DNA of 64,000 bases from Luteolibacter yonseiensis (lineage in GTDB: Bacteria; Verrucomicrobiota; Verrucomicrobiia; Verrucomicrobiales; Akkermansiaceae): assembly GCF_016595465.1 (NCBI RefSeq), contig NZ_JAENIK010000001.1, positions 1 to 64,000 of the forward strand, given 5' to 3'. The position numbers were made by a program, and so were the translations under genes. Every line of letters starts with the position of its first letter. Within the stretch, counting starts at the first letter, position 1. The notes under the pieces are model-generated. The model did no database searches. It was not told where the DNA came from and saw only the letters and a list, made by a program, of their open reading frames with translations. Below, one piece after another: positions 45,181-54,214 of the stretch.

Positions 45181-46545
45181 TCAGTTCCCGGTCATGGTGA
45201 CCGAGTCAGTCGTTGGCGCTGTCGCGGGATCCGGCTTCTGCGGGGGATTTCCGGCCACGCCGCCTTCCGCGGTTCCGGTCCCTCCGTTTTGCGACACGGG
45301 CTCTTTGACGGGGATGGGCACCTTCGGTGCCGAACCGGCGGCCTGTTTCGTCAGAGAACTCCGGAAGATCCCGTGCAGAAGATCCGTCGTCGGCTTGTTG
45401 AAGATTCCGCCCTGGAGACGGTCGCCGCTGTGGCCGGAGAGAACGGTGGTCGGAACCTGGAAGACCCAATAGGCCTTGCTGTCCAACACATGGTCCACGT
45501 CAGGCTGGTGATGCGTGTCCAGGAGATTGAGCTTCCATTGCTCGGTCTCTCCCTCGGACCCGGTGGCGAGGGGGTAGACCTCTTCCGTACGGACGATGGC
45601 GGCTTTCCTGGTTTCGGTACCATTCTCCAGCACGTGGGTGAATTGTCTCGGATCGTTGGTCACGGTGTCCGCCAGATAACTGGACTGTTTGTCTCGGGTG
45701 CTCTCATAATAGCGGGTTTTCGTGCGCAGGCCGAGCCAGTAGCCGGCCGTCCACGCCTGGCCGTTGGCACCGTCATCTTTGGCACCCACCGCCACGACCA
45801 GGGGATAGTCCTTGTTCCAGCCGCTCAGCCCTCGTTTGATCACGCGGGCGTTCAGGGATTCGGAGGCGGGGTTGACCAACACCACCAGATTCGCCAGCGG
45901 CCGGTAGTTCTCCCAGTTTCCGGACTGGGCGGCCATTCCCATGCCGACCGTCCGCTCGAGAATACGGCCACCGAACGAATGCCCCATCATCACGGACTTC
46001 CCTTGTGCTTTCCAAGCGGTGGTGGAGATCTTGCTCAACGTCTGGCTCAGGCGGATGTTCGACATGCGGTCGGTGGCCTGCTTCCGGTCCCAGAAGGAAA
46101 AGACGGCGGGAATCGTGGAAACGAACCCCAGCTTTTCGTCGATGGAGGCACCCCGCCAGCCGATATAGACGCCGCGTACGGAGAAGGCGAGTCCCTGTTT
46201 GTCCAGGTCTGCGACGAACTTGTGGAATTGAATCAGGTCGGAGTCGTCTTCGCGGGGGTCGTGCCGCCAACCATGGATGAAGGTGATCACCAGCGGTGGT
46301 TTTGGCGTGTTCCGCAGCATCTTCGTCGCCTGGTCCACCTGGTGCGCGTCCCAAAGGTCGCCCTGCTCGTCGAATTCGACGGCGGCGATCAGGTTGGTCG
46401 TGGCGGCTTTTCCGCCGTCCGGCGTGCTGACTTTGACATTGGGCCAGTTGGCCTGATGCTGTTGGTGCGGGGCACACGAAAACGTGACTGCGGCGAGAAG
46501 CACGGGGAGACTCCGGAGAATGCTGTGGTGTGATCGGCTGGTCAT
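45181..46545 (-). CDS. alpha/beta-hydrolase-fold lipoprotein
   Basis: A 454-residue exported protein. The signal ends at a lipobox-like VTFSC, so lipidation is likely. The hydrolase core has the oxyanion-type FIHGWRHDP and a nucleophile elbow GHSFGGRIL; a downstream Asp/His pair is plausible (VAVGAKDDG) but not assigned. The C-terminal 60 residues are Pro/Gly/Thr-rich and disordered. It could be an esterase or lipase acting in the periplasm or outer membrane. It lies 89 bases after another hydrolase lipoprotein on the same strand, and the two may be co-transcribed. Confidence 0.82.
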   Translation of the reverse strand: MTSRSHHSILRSLPVLLAAVTFSCAPHQQHQANWPNVKVSTPDGGKAATTNLIAAVEFDEQGDLWDAHQVDQATKMLRNTPKPPLVITFIHGWRHDPREDDSDLIQFHKFVADLDKQGLAFSVRGVYIGWRGASIDEKLGFVSTIPAVFSFWDRKQATDRMSNIRLSQTLSKISTTAWKAQGKSVMMGHSFGGRILERTVGMGMAAQSGNWENYRPLANLVVLVNPASESLNARVIKRGLSGWNKDYPLVVAVGAKDDGANGQAWTAGYWLGLRTKTRYYESTRDKQSSYLADTVTNDPRQFTHVLENGTETRKAAIVRTEEVYPLATGSEGETEQWKLNLLDTHHQPDVDHVLDSKAYWVFQVPTTVLSGHSGDRLQGGIFNKPTTDLLHGIFRSSLTKQAAGSAPKVPIPVKEPVSQNGGTGTAEGGVAGNPPQKPDPATAPTTDSVTMTGN

Positions 46546-46634
46546 GGTTTTTTTCGGATGATGGGGTGGGGAAAAGGCGGTGTGAATTCAGGGGGAGGGC
46601 TGTCGATCCGTCTGGCGGATCTGCCCTCCGAGGG

Positions 46635-47570
46635 TCATGGCTTGTTTTTTGTCAGTGGCTTGAGACGGAGCTCTTCGAAGAGCGCCTTCCGGAACGCCTC
46701 GCGGTCGCCGGGATCCGCCGCACCGGTCACGGTCGAGTGTCCGCAGGTTTCGACGCTGATTTTTTCGTAACCGGGATGACGCGCAATGGCCACCGGCAGT
46801 CCCCGATGCGGTCCATCTGGAATGCCGATGCGCAGCCGGTGTTGCCGGGGTTCTTTCAAAGCCATGGTCCGCTCGGCCAGACGGGCGGTGCGCTCGATGA
46901 TGGCGACAGGGTCCTCGAGATAGTTGATGGAGATCAGTTTCTTTTTCGAATCGCTGTCCAGCGCGGCGATCGCCGCGCTCACGTCCGCCTCCGGGATGCC
47001 CAGCGCTTTCTTCCGTGAGGGGGTCCAGGGGAGCATGGGGACCGCAGGCTGGCAGACCACCACTGTTTCCACCTGCGGCAGGGCGAGCAGGCCCAGCGCC
47101 TGGCCTCCTGTCATGCAATTCCCGATGACCGTGAGTTTTTCATGCGGATTCTCCGCCTGCACCTTGATGGCGAGCTCGCGGATGTGGTTCCGGACCGGGC
47201 CACCCTGTTTGCTGTATAAAGACCAATCAGGGGAGAAAACGACGAATGGCCAGAGCGTGGCGGGGAGATCAGACCCATAGCTGCCATAGAAGCGGGGCAC
47301 GTAGACCTTGCAGCCGGCCTGTTCCAGTTCCAATGCGAGGTCCAGGGCTCCCGGACTCTGGCCGTTCAGTTCATGCAGGAGAAGTATGGGACGGGTGCCG
47401 GTGCGGGTGACATTCACCGGCCAGGATTTTCCACAGGTGGTGATGCTTCTCTCCGGTTGGAAGCGTTCGGGCAGCGGAGGTTTTTCCTTTTGCGGTCTTT
47501 TCAGGCAGGCGCAGCTGGAAAAGCAGACGGTGATGGCGAGCGACAGGCAGAAGGGGAGGATCCGGTGCAT
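46635..47570 (-). CDS. dienelactone-hydrolase-like lipoprotein
   Basis: A 311-residue exported protein starting at 47570 (MHRILPFCLSLAITVCFSSC); the Cys at the end of that stretch fits a lipobox. The hydrolase core has ILLLHELNGQSPGALDLA and an elbow with a cysteine nucleophile, VIGNCMTGGQALG, which matches the G-x-C-x-G-G form of dienelactone hydrolases rather than the serine form of its neighbour. A C-terminal CGHST contains the likely catalytic His. Substrate unknown. Confidence 0.82.
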   Translation of the reverse strand: MHRILPFCLSLAITVCFSSCACLKRPQKEKPPLPERFQPERSITTCGKSWPVNVTRTGTRPILLLHELNGQSPGALDLALELEQAGCKVYVPRFYGSYGSDLPATLWPFVVFSPDWSLYSKQGGPVRNHIRELAIKVQAENPHEKLTVIGNCMTGGQALGLLALPQVETVVVCQPAVPMLPWTPSRKKALGIPEADVSAAIAALDSDSKKKLISINYLEDPVAIIERTARLAERTMALKEPRQHRLRIGIPDGPHRGLPVAIARHPGYEKISVETCGHSTVTGAADPGDREAFRKALFEELRLKPLTKNKP

Positions 47571-47692
47571 CAGAGCGTGGAGCGGCTTTGTTGACCTGCT
47601 TCTGTTAGTGGAATAAGACGCTGGCACAAGCTTTTTCTGAAAAGCGAAGGATGTATCTGTTACGACAATGAGGATCGATATTCAACCCATAC

Positions 47693-47718
47693 TAACAACA
47701 TATGGGTCGTTTGTTAGA
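47693..47718. promoter_or_regulatory. interlocked inverted repeats in an intergenic region
   Basis: ACCCATA and TATGGGT surround CTAACAACA, and CTAACAA pairs with the following TTTGTTAG, so two short dyads overlap at about 47686-47718. They lie between the hydrolase gene start (47570) and the end of the LytTR regulator gene (47844). This could be an operator for the hydrolase genes. Confidence 0.35.
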
Positions 47719-47843
47719 TCGTTCCGGATGGATATCCATGCGATGGAGTTTCATACATCTCCGGATTCCGTCACATCCGGGGCGGCCCCGGACCAACGCG
47801 ACGATGGTCGGGAAGATGGCGGGGAAACCGCCGGGCGTTTTCA

Positions 47844-48569
47844 TCACAGTTCCTTCTGCTTGCGGAACACGGTGGCCTGGCGTCTGGAGATGCTGATTTC
47901 CGTGCCTCCGGCGAGGATCAGCCGCATGCCGCCGCTGTAGGATTCGCCCACCTCCACCACCGACTTGAGGTTGACGATCTGGGACCGGCTGACGCGGAAG
48001 AAAAGGGACTTCGGCAGGCGGCGTTCCAGCGATTGGAGGGAGCGGTTCAACAGGACCTTGTGGCCGTCGAAGTGGACGTGGGTGTAGTTGCCGTCGGCGG
48101 TCAGCAGCCAGATGGAGCGGACGGGGGCGAGCCACGAGCGGGATTCGTTTTTCAACAGCACCCGGTCGCTTTCGAGCAGGGGTTCCTCGGGAGGGGCTTC
48201 CGCCGGGAGGGCGGTTCCTGCCTTGGGGGCGAGGCGTAGCAGTGCCTGGGACAGGCGGGCCGGGTCCACGGGTTTCAGCAGGTAGTCGATGGCGTTCACC
48301 TCGAAGGCCCGCAGCGCGTGGGCGTCGTATGCCGTGCAGAAGATGATCCGGGGAACGGGAAGCGGGATGGAGTCCAGCAGTTCGAAGCCGTTGGTCCCGG
48401 GCATCTGGATGTCCAGGAACAACAGGTCCGGGCCGAGCTCCGCGATCAGGTCGAGGGCGGTCCCGGCGTTTTCCGCCTCGCCCACCACTTCGATTTGCGG
48501 GTGGCTTTTCAGCAGCCGCCGCATTTCCAACCGGGCGACCGGTTCGTCGTCGATGACAAGGGCTCTCAT
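47844..48569 (-). CDS. LytTR-family response regulator
   Basis: A 241-residue regulator of the LytR/AlgR group. The receiver has VIDDEPVARLEMRRLL, the phosphoacceptor in LLFLDIQMPGTNGF, and the conserved Lys in IDYLLKPVDP. The C-terminal LytTR DNA-binding domain runs from IWLLTADGNYTHVHF to RQATVFRKQKEL. The start overlaps the stop of the kinase gene by four bases (ATGA on the minus strand), so the pair is translationally coupled. The regulon is unknown; LytSR-type systems often control envelope functions. Confidence 0.95.
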   Translation of the reverse strand: MRALVIDDEPVARLEMRRLLKSHPQIEVVGEAENAGTALDLIAELGPDLLFLDIQMPGTNGFELLDSIPLPVPRIIFCTAYDAHALRAFEVNAIDYLLKPVDPARLSQALLRLAPKAGTALPAEAPPEEPLLESDRVLLKNESRSWLAPVRSIWLLTADGNYTHVHFDGHKVLLNRSLQSLERRLPKSLFFRVSRSQIVNLKSVVEVGESYSGGMRLILAGGTEISISRRQATVFRKQKEL

Positions 48570-49741
48570 GAAAGGGGGATGGGTTCGGACGGTTGTTGCG
48601 GAATGTCCGCCCGCACGGTCACCACGCCGTCCGCTTCGGAGATGGAGAGCGAGGCGTTGCCCGGATAGAGCAGCGCCAGCCGCTCGCGCGTGTGGATCAG
48701 TCCGAGGCCGTTTTTGTCGGGCAGGTCCCAGCCCGCGGCGAGGTTGCCGGAGTTCCGCACCGTGATCTTCAGCGTGCCGCCGTCCATGCGGAGGGAGTAG
48801 TGGACGAAGCCGGGGCCGGGATGGGTCCCCACGCCGTGTTTCACCGCGTTTTCCACCAGCGTCTGCAGGAGCAGCGGGGGAATGCAGGCGGTCGCCGCCG
48901 CGGGATCCGCCTCGCTGGTGAGGGTGAGGCGGGAGCCGTGGCGGGCGCTCTCCAGCATGAGATGCGCGTATACGGTCTCCAGCTCCTCGCCCAGCGGGAC
49001 CAGCCGCTTGCGGGTGCTGGAAAGGGAGGCCCGCAGCACGTGTGCCAGGTGGGTCACCGCATCCCGCGCTCCCGCCGGATTCTCCTCGATGAGGCCGCGC
49101 ACGGTGTTGAGGCAGTTGAAAAGGAAATGCGGATTCATCTGGGTGGCGATGACATCCAGCCGCGAGTCCTTGATCGCCGCCTCCTGGCGGAGCTGCATCA
49201 GCTCCATCCGCGCGAGGCGGGTGAACGCCTGCAGCGAATAGTAGATCACCATCCACGTGCAGATGACGAAGAATCCCGGCACCGAGCCATCCCCGAGGGA
49301 ATACTCGAATCCGCCGTCCTGGATGTCGTTTTTCAACCACCACCGGTTGGAAACGCAGGTGATGGTCTTGACGATGACATATCCGCAGCCGGAAAGAAGA
49401 AGGCACGAGGCCAGCGCATACTGGACCAACCTCCTCAGAGGGAGATCCGCCCACGACAGGCGGGTGGAGACGCGGTGCTGCACGTGGGTCAGGAACAATC
49501 CCGTCAGCGGCAGCACCACGTTTCCCAACCAGAGGCTGGGTTTGATGATCTCCAGCTTGTTGAGAATGATCATCCGGGTTGTCGGATCGAACTCATTCAT
49601 GATGGTGGTCGGCGGATCGGTCAGGATCGCGATGCTCATCAGCCCGGCGACCAACAGCCAGAACCCGGCTTGGAGGGCGGCGTATTGGGGCCCTCCCAGC
49701 AGGGGAACATAGGGGGAGGTGGCGGTGGACGTCGCGTTCAT
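48566..49741 (-). CDS. LytS-type sensor histidine kinase
   Basis: A 391-residue membrane kinase. Four or so hydrophobic segments occupy about residues 20-200, followed by a helical linker. The His_kinase domain has the phosphoacceptor motif MNPHFLFNCLNTVRGLIEEN, and the ATPase region has QTLVENAVKHG and KNGLGLIHTRERL. It is the cognate kinase of the coupled LytTR regulator. No periplasmic sensor domain is visible, so it may sense membrane state. Confidence 0.94.
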   Translation of the reverse strand: MNATSTATSPYVPLLGGPQYAALQAGFWLLVAGLMSIAILTDPPTTIMNEFDPTTRMIILNKLEIIKPSLWLGNVVLPLTGLFLTHVQHRVSTRLSWADLPLRRLVQYALASCLLLSGCGYVIVKTITCVSNRWWLKNDIQDGGFEYSLGDGSVPGFFVICTWMVIYYSLQAFTRLARMELMQLRQEAAIKDSRLDVIATQMNPHFLFNCLNTVRGLIEENPAGARDAVTHLAHVLRASLSSTRKRLVPLGEELETVYAHLMLESARHGSRLTLTSEADPAAATACIPPLLLQTLVENAVKHGVGTHPGPGFVHYSLRMDGGTLKITVRNSGNLAAGWDLPDKNGLGLIHTRERLALLYPGNASLSISEADGVVTVRADIPQQPSEPIPLS

Positions 49742-49859
49742 GGCGGGCAGGATTTAAATCCTTCAGATCCCCCGCGACCGCGAGAGAAATCGTGCCAACG
49801 GTCCGGACGCAGGATGAACGGTCCTGGAGAGCGCGGTGCCGGCGCTTCGCTCTGTCGCC

Positions 49860-49965
49860 GCACTCCATCAATCCTCCGCGTCCTCCGCAACTCCGCGTTT
49901 CGATTTCCTCCATCATCTTGGTTTGTGTCTCATTGCGACCTTCGCGATGAAATCCCAATCCCCGG
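49860..49965. repeat. CCTCCGCGTCCTCCGC intergenic repeat
   Basis: ATCCTCCGCGTCCTCCGCAAC, then CTCCGCGTTTCG and CCTTCGCGATGAAAT. It resembles the stretch at 7110-7240. It occupies the gap between the RND permease 3' end and the LytS gene start. Confidence 0.5.
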
Positions 49966-49976
49966 TCTTCTTTCCT

Positions 49977-52900
49977 TCACGCATTCCCGTCTCTCCAAAC
50001 GGCCCGGCGCATGCGGATCTTCACCTCATCCACCAGCTCGAACAACACGGGCACCACCAGCAGGCTCAGCGCGGTGGAGGTCACCAGCCCGCCGATGACG
50101 GCCACGGCCATCGGCGCGCGGAATTCGGCGGACCCTTGCAGGCCGAGGGCCATGGGGGCCATCCCCGCGACCATGGCGATGGTGGTCATCACGATCGGCT
50201 GCGCCCGCTTGTGGCAGGCGTCCAGGATGGCTTCCGTCCGGCCCAGCCCGTGCTCCCGGCGGGACATGATGGCGTACTCGACGAGCAGGATGGAATTCTT
50301 GGTGACGATCCCCATCAGCATCACCAGCCCGATGAGCGAGGGCATCGACATGCTGTGGCCGGTGAGCGCCAGCGCGCCGAAGGCCCCGCCGAGCGAAAGC
50401 GGAAGCGCCGCGAGGATGGTCAGCGGCTGCATGAAATCATGGAACAACAGGACCAGCACCGCGAACACGCAGAGCACTCCGGCGGCCATCGCCAGACCGA
50501 AGCTTTCGAACAACTCGCTCATCTGCTCCGCGTCTCCCGATTCGATGCGCCGGACGTCCGGCGGCAGTTGCTTCAACGAGGGCAGCGTGTCGACCTGCTC
50601 CAGCACGTCGCCCGTCGGCCTGCCCTGCAGTTCGATGTCGATGGTGATGTTCCGGCTGCGGTCGAAGCGGTCGATCTGCGCCGGTCCGCCCTCGATGGCG
50701 ATGGTGGCGACATTTCCGAGCGGCACCGCGCCGTTTTTCCCCGCGACGCGCAGGTGCCGCAGCGTGGCGAGGTCCCGCCTTTCCCCGGGGGAGAACTGTG
50801 TCCGGATGTATAGCTGGCGGTTCGGCAGGTCCAGGCGGGGGAGGTTCTGGTCGTAGTCTCCGGTGGTGGCGATGCGGACCGCCTCGCCCAGCGCCTCCGC
50901 GCTCACGCCGAGCTCGGCCGCGAGAGCGAAATCCGGGCGGATGATCACCTCCGGCCGCAGCAGGCTGGCGGAGGATGTGATGTTCCCGAGGTCCGGCAGG
51001 GTCCGCAGCTCCGCCATCACGCGGCGGGCGGTTTCCGCCAGCGAATGCTGGTCGTCGCCCGCGAGCACCAGCGATACCTTCTCGCCCGAGCCGCCGCCGC
51101 CCACGGCGAAACGGGCACCCGCTATTTCACGGAAGCGTCCGCGCAATTCCGTCTCGATCTCCTGCTGCGTTCTGTCGCGTTTGTCCGGAGCCACCAAGGC
51201 CGCGTTCAGGGTCGCCTTGCGGACCTCGCCCGCGCTGCCGGACTCCCCCATGCCACCGGAGCTCCCGGCCCCGATCACCGTGTGGACGTTCCGCACCCCG
51301 GCTTGTTCGGAAATGATCTTCCGCGCCTGCTCCGCGAGCCACGCCGTGTGCCCGATTCCGCTCCCCGGCGGTGCCTCCACCGTGACGGAAATCTGCGACT
51401 GGTCCTCCGCGCCCATGAACGTCGTGGACAGCAGGCCGGACAACCCGACCGATCCCGCCAGGAAAACTCCGGTGGCGATCATGACCTTCACCGGGTGGCC
51501 CAGGCACCAGCGGACCATCCCCATGTAGGTCTTCGTGATCCGCCCGTCCTTTTCCACCGCCGTCTGCGGCTTCATCAGGTAGGCGGCCATCATCGGCGTG
51601 AGCAGCCGGGCGACCAGCAGGGAGAACAGCACCGCGATCGCCGCCGTCCAGCCGAACTGCACGAAGAACATGCCGGGAATCCCGCCCATGAACGCCGTGG
51701 GCAGGAACACCGCCACCAGCGTCAGCGAGGTGGCCACCACCGCCAGGCCGATCTCGCTCGCCGCCTCCAGCGCGGCATCCATGGCGCTCTTGCCGTCCCG
51801 CAGGTGGCGCATGATGTTCTCCACCTCCACGATCGCATCGTCCACCAGCACCCCCACGATCAGCGTCAGGGCCAGCAGCGTCACCGAGTTGAGCTGGTAA
51901 CCGAGCAGGTGGATCACGATGAAGGTCGGGATGATCGACAGCGGCAGGGCCACCGCCGAAATCAAGGTCGCCCGCCAGTCCCGCAGGAAAAGCCACACCA
52001 CGATGACGGCGAGGATCGCGCCTTCGTAAAGCGAATGCATCGACACGCCGTAGTTCGTCAGCACCGGCTCGATGGAGTCGTTGATTTCCCTCAGCCGGAC
52101 GTGCGGGAAATCCTTGCGGAGCTTTTCCACCCGTTCGCGCACGAGCACCGCCACCGCCACTTCCGAGGCCCCGGTGGCCCGCTTCACCTCGAAGGTGACC
52201 GCCGGTTTTCCGTCAACGAAGGCCATCTCCCGCCGCTCCGCCGCCGTGTCCGTGACGGTGGCGATGGCACCGAACCGGACGTGTCGGCCGTCGGCGAGCG
52301 GGATGTCCAGCGCGGCGATCTCGGCCGCGCTCCCGACCGTGGCGATGGTGCGCACGGACTGCTCCATCCCTCCCAGGTCGATCCGTCCGCCCGGCGATTC
52401 CTGCCGCACCTCGCGCAGGCGGGAGGAAATCTCGCCCGCGGTGACACCGAGCGCGAGCAACTGGTCCGGATCCGGCTCCACCCGGATCTCCCGCGTGACG
52501 CCGCCCTGCCGCGTCACCTCGCCCACACCCTTCAGTGAAAAGAGCTGCTTGCTGATTTCATTGTCCACGAACCACGAAAGCGCCGCCTCGTCCATCGCGG
52601 CGGACTCCACCTGATAGGTCAGGACCGCGCCGCCCGTGGTCGTCGCCCGGGAAATCAGTGGTTCCAGCAGGTCCCCCGGCAGGTCGCCACGGGCGGAACT
52701 CACCGCGTCCCGGACATCGTTGACCGCCTCCTGCACGTCCTTGCCAAGCTCGAACTCGATCACCGTCATCGAAGTGCCGTCGTTGATGGTGGACGTCATG
52801 TGCTTGATCGAGCCGAGCGTGGCGAGCTGGTCCTCGATCTTGCGCGTCACCTCCGTCTCGAGGGCGGACGGGGTGGCTCCCGGCAGATTGGCCGTCACCG

Positions 52901-53036
52901 TGACGGTGGGGAGGGCCAGGTCCGGCATGTCCTGCACCGGCAGCTTCATGAAACCCACCAGCCCGGCGAAGGTCAGCAGCCCGAAGATCAGCAGCGGGGG
53001 GATCGGCTTGCGGATGGCCCACGTCGAGAGATTCAC
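49977..53036 (-). CDS. RND-family efflux permease
   Basis: A 1019-residue inner-membrane proton antiporter of the AcrB/MexB (hydrophobe/amphiphile) group. It has an N-terminal membrane helix (PPLLIFGLLTFAGLVGF), a large periplasmic loop, TM2-TM6, a second loop and TM8-TM12. The TM4 proton relay is visible as VGVLVDDAIVEVEN (two Asp). Length is normal. Its start overlaps the adaptor gene by four bases, so both are made together. The substrate cannot be inferred. Confidence 0.95.
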   Translation of the reverse strand: MNLSTWAIRKPIPPLLIFGLLTFAGLVGFMKLPVQDMPDLALPTVTVTANLPGATPSALETEVTRKIEDQLATLGSIKHMTSTINDGTSMTVIEFELGKDVQEAVNDVRDAVSSARGDLPGDLLEPLISRATTTGGAVLTYQVESAAMDEAALSWFVDNEISKQLFSLKGVGEVTRQGGVTREIRVEPDPDQLLALGVTAGEISSRLREVRQESPGGRIDLGGMEQSVRTIATVGSAAEIAALDIPLADGRHVRFGAIATVTDTAAERREMAFVDGKPAVTFEVKRATGASEVAVAVLVRERVEKLRKDFPHVRLREINDSIEPVLTNYGVSMHSLYEGAILAVIVVWLFLRDWRATLISAVALPLSIIPTFIVIHLLGYQLNSVTLLALTLIVGVLVDDAIVEVENIMRHLRDGKSAMDAALEAASEIGLAVVATSLTLVAVFLPTAFMGGIPGMFFVQFGWTAAIAVLFSLLVARLLTPMMAAYLMKPQTAVEKDGRITKTYMGMVRWCLGHPVKVMIATGVFLAGSVGLSGLLSTTFMGAEDQSQISVTVEAPPGSGIGHTAWLAEQARKIISEQAGVRNVHTVIGAGSSGGMGESGSAGEVRKATLNAALVAPDKRDRTQQEIETELRGRFREIAGARFAVGGGGSGEKVSLVLAGDDQHSLAETARRVMAELRTLPDLGNITSSASLLRPEVIIRPDFALAAELGVSAEALGEAVRIATTGDYDQNLPRLDLPNRQLYIRTQFSPGERRDLATLRHLRVAGKNGAVPLGNVATIAIEGGPAQIDRFDRSRNITIDIELQGRPTGDVLEQVDTLPSLKQLPPDVRRIESGDAEQMSELFESFGLAMAAGVLCVFAVLVLLFHDFMQPLTILAALPLSLGGAFGALALTGHSMSMPSLIGLVMLMGIVTKNSILLVEYAIMSRREHGLGRTEAILDACHKRAQPIVMTTIAMVAGMAPMALGLQGSAEFRAPMAVAVIGGLVTSTALSLLVVPVLFELVDEVKIRMRRAVWRDGNA

Positions 53037-54142
53037 GGCGCACCTCCTTCGGTCCGGCCGGTGGCGGTGACCTCCACCAGGTCGCCTTCATTGACGAAAC
53101 TGCCGCCGGAAACCACCATCCGGTCGGTCTCCGAAACGTCACCTTGGATTTCCACCAGATCATCCCTGCGGCGCGACGTGGAAACCTTGACCTGGTGGGC
53201 GAGCGCGTCCTGCCCCACCCGGATGACATAGGTGTATCCGTCCCGATAGACGATCGCGGATTCCGGCACGTGCAGGGCGGGGGACTCGCCGGTGCGGATG
53301 ACGCCGCTGAGAAACATGCCCGCCCGGACAGCCGGGGATTCCGGCAGATCGACATAGCAGATGGCGTTCAGGGTCAGGTTGTCGAGGGTGGGGGAGAGCT
53401 GGCGCACCTTGCCTTCCACCGGCCCGGCGTTGTGGATCTTCAGGGTGGCGGTCTGGCCGGGGCATACGCCGGCCAATTGCCTGGAAGAAACCTCCGCACG
53501 CCATTCCAAGCGGTTCTGGCGGATGAGCCGGAACAATTCGGAACCGGAGGCCAGCACCGTGCCCAGTGTGGCCGAGCGTGAGGAAATCACCCCGTCGTCG
53601 GGAGCCGTCACCCGGGTGTTGCGGAGTTCGAGCTGCCGCGCGGACAGGCGGGCGCGGGCGGAGGAAAGCTCCGCCTCGTTTTTTTGCACCGTCGTTTCAT
53701 TCAGCCGGTGGGATTCCTCGCTGACCGCCCGCGACCGGACCAGATGGCTCGTGCGCGCCAGTTGGTCCCGCGAGGTGGCGAGGGTGGCTTCTCCCGCGCG
53801 CACGTCCGCCTCCATCTCCTCCAGCCCGGCGCGGATGGTGTCCTCGTTGAAGCGGGCGAGGAGCTGGCCCTTTTTCACCGCATCGCCCACGTTGACCAGC
53901 ACCTCGTCCAGCTTGTGGTCGCCGATCTCCGAGCTGACGACGGACTCCTGCCATGCCTCCACCCTGCCGCCCACCGCCAGCTCGACAGGCCAGACCGAGG
54001 TGGCCGGTGAAACGAGTTCCACCGTGAGGGCGGCCCGGGTCTCGACCTTTTCCCCGTCGTCCGCCTGTCCGCACCCGGCGAGCAGGACGAGGATCGCGCA
54101 GGCGGCGGTGAAGAGCCAGCTCCCCGTGACGGCGTCCTTCAT
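53033..54142 (-). CDS. RND periplasmic adaptor (membrane fusion) lipoprotein
   Basis: A 369-residue adaptor. The start at 54142 (MKDAVTGSWLFTAACAILVL) leads to the lipobox LLAGC. It then shows the barrel-sandwich (lipoyl-like) halves (EIGDHKLDEVLVNVGDAVKK and RVTAPDDGVISSRSATLG) around a helical hairpin, then beta-barrel and membrane-proximal domains. It bridges the permease to an outer-membrane channel. Directly followed (overlapping by four bases) by the permease gene and preceded at 72 bases by a beta-barrel gene. Confidence 0.95.
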   Translation of the reverse strand: MKDAVTGSWLFTAACAILVLLAGCGQADDGEKVETRAALTVELVSPATSVWPVELAVGGRVEAWQESVVSSEIGDHKLDEVLVNVGDAVKKGQLLARFNEDTIRAGLEEMEADVRAGEATLATSRDQLARTSHLVRSRAVSEESHRLNETTVQKNEAELSSARARLSARQLELRNTRVTAPDDGVISSRSATLGTVLASGSELFRLIRQNRLEWRAEVSSRQLAGVCPGQTATLKIHNAGPVEGKVRQLSPTLDNLTLNAICYVDLPESPAVRAGMFLSGVIRTGESPALHVPESAIVYRDGYTYVIRVGQDALAHQVKVSTSRRRDDLVEIQGDVSETDRMVVSGGSFVNEGDLVEVTATGRTEGGAP

Positions 54143-54214
54143 GACATGGGTGGTCAGGGAAATGAAAGGTAGGATCATGGTCATCGGTCTTCCGGGACTT
54201 GCGGTGCCACGCGC

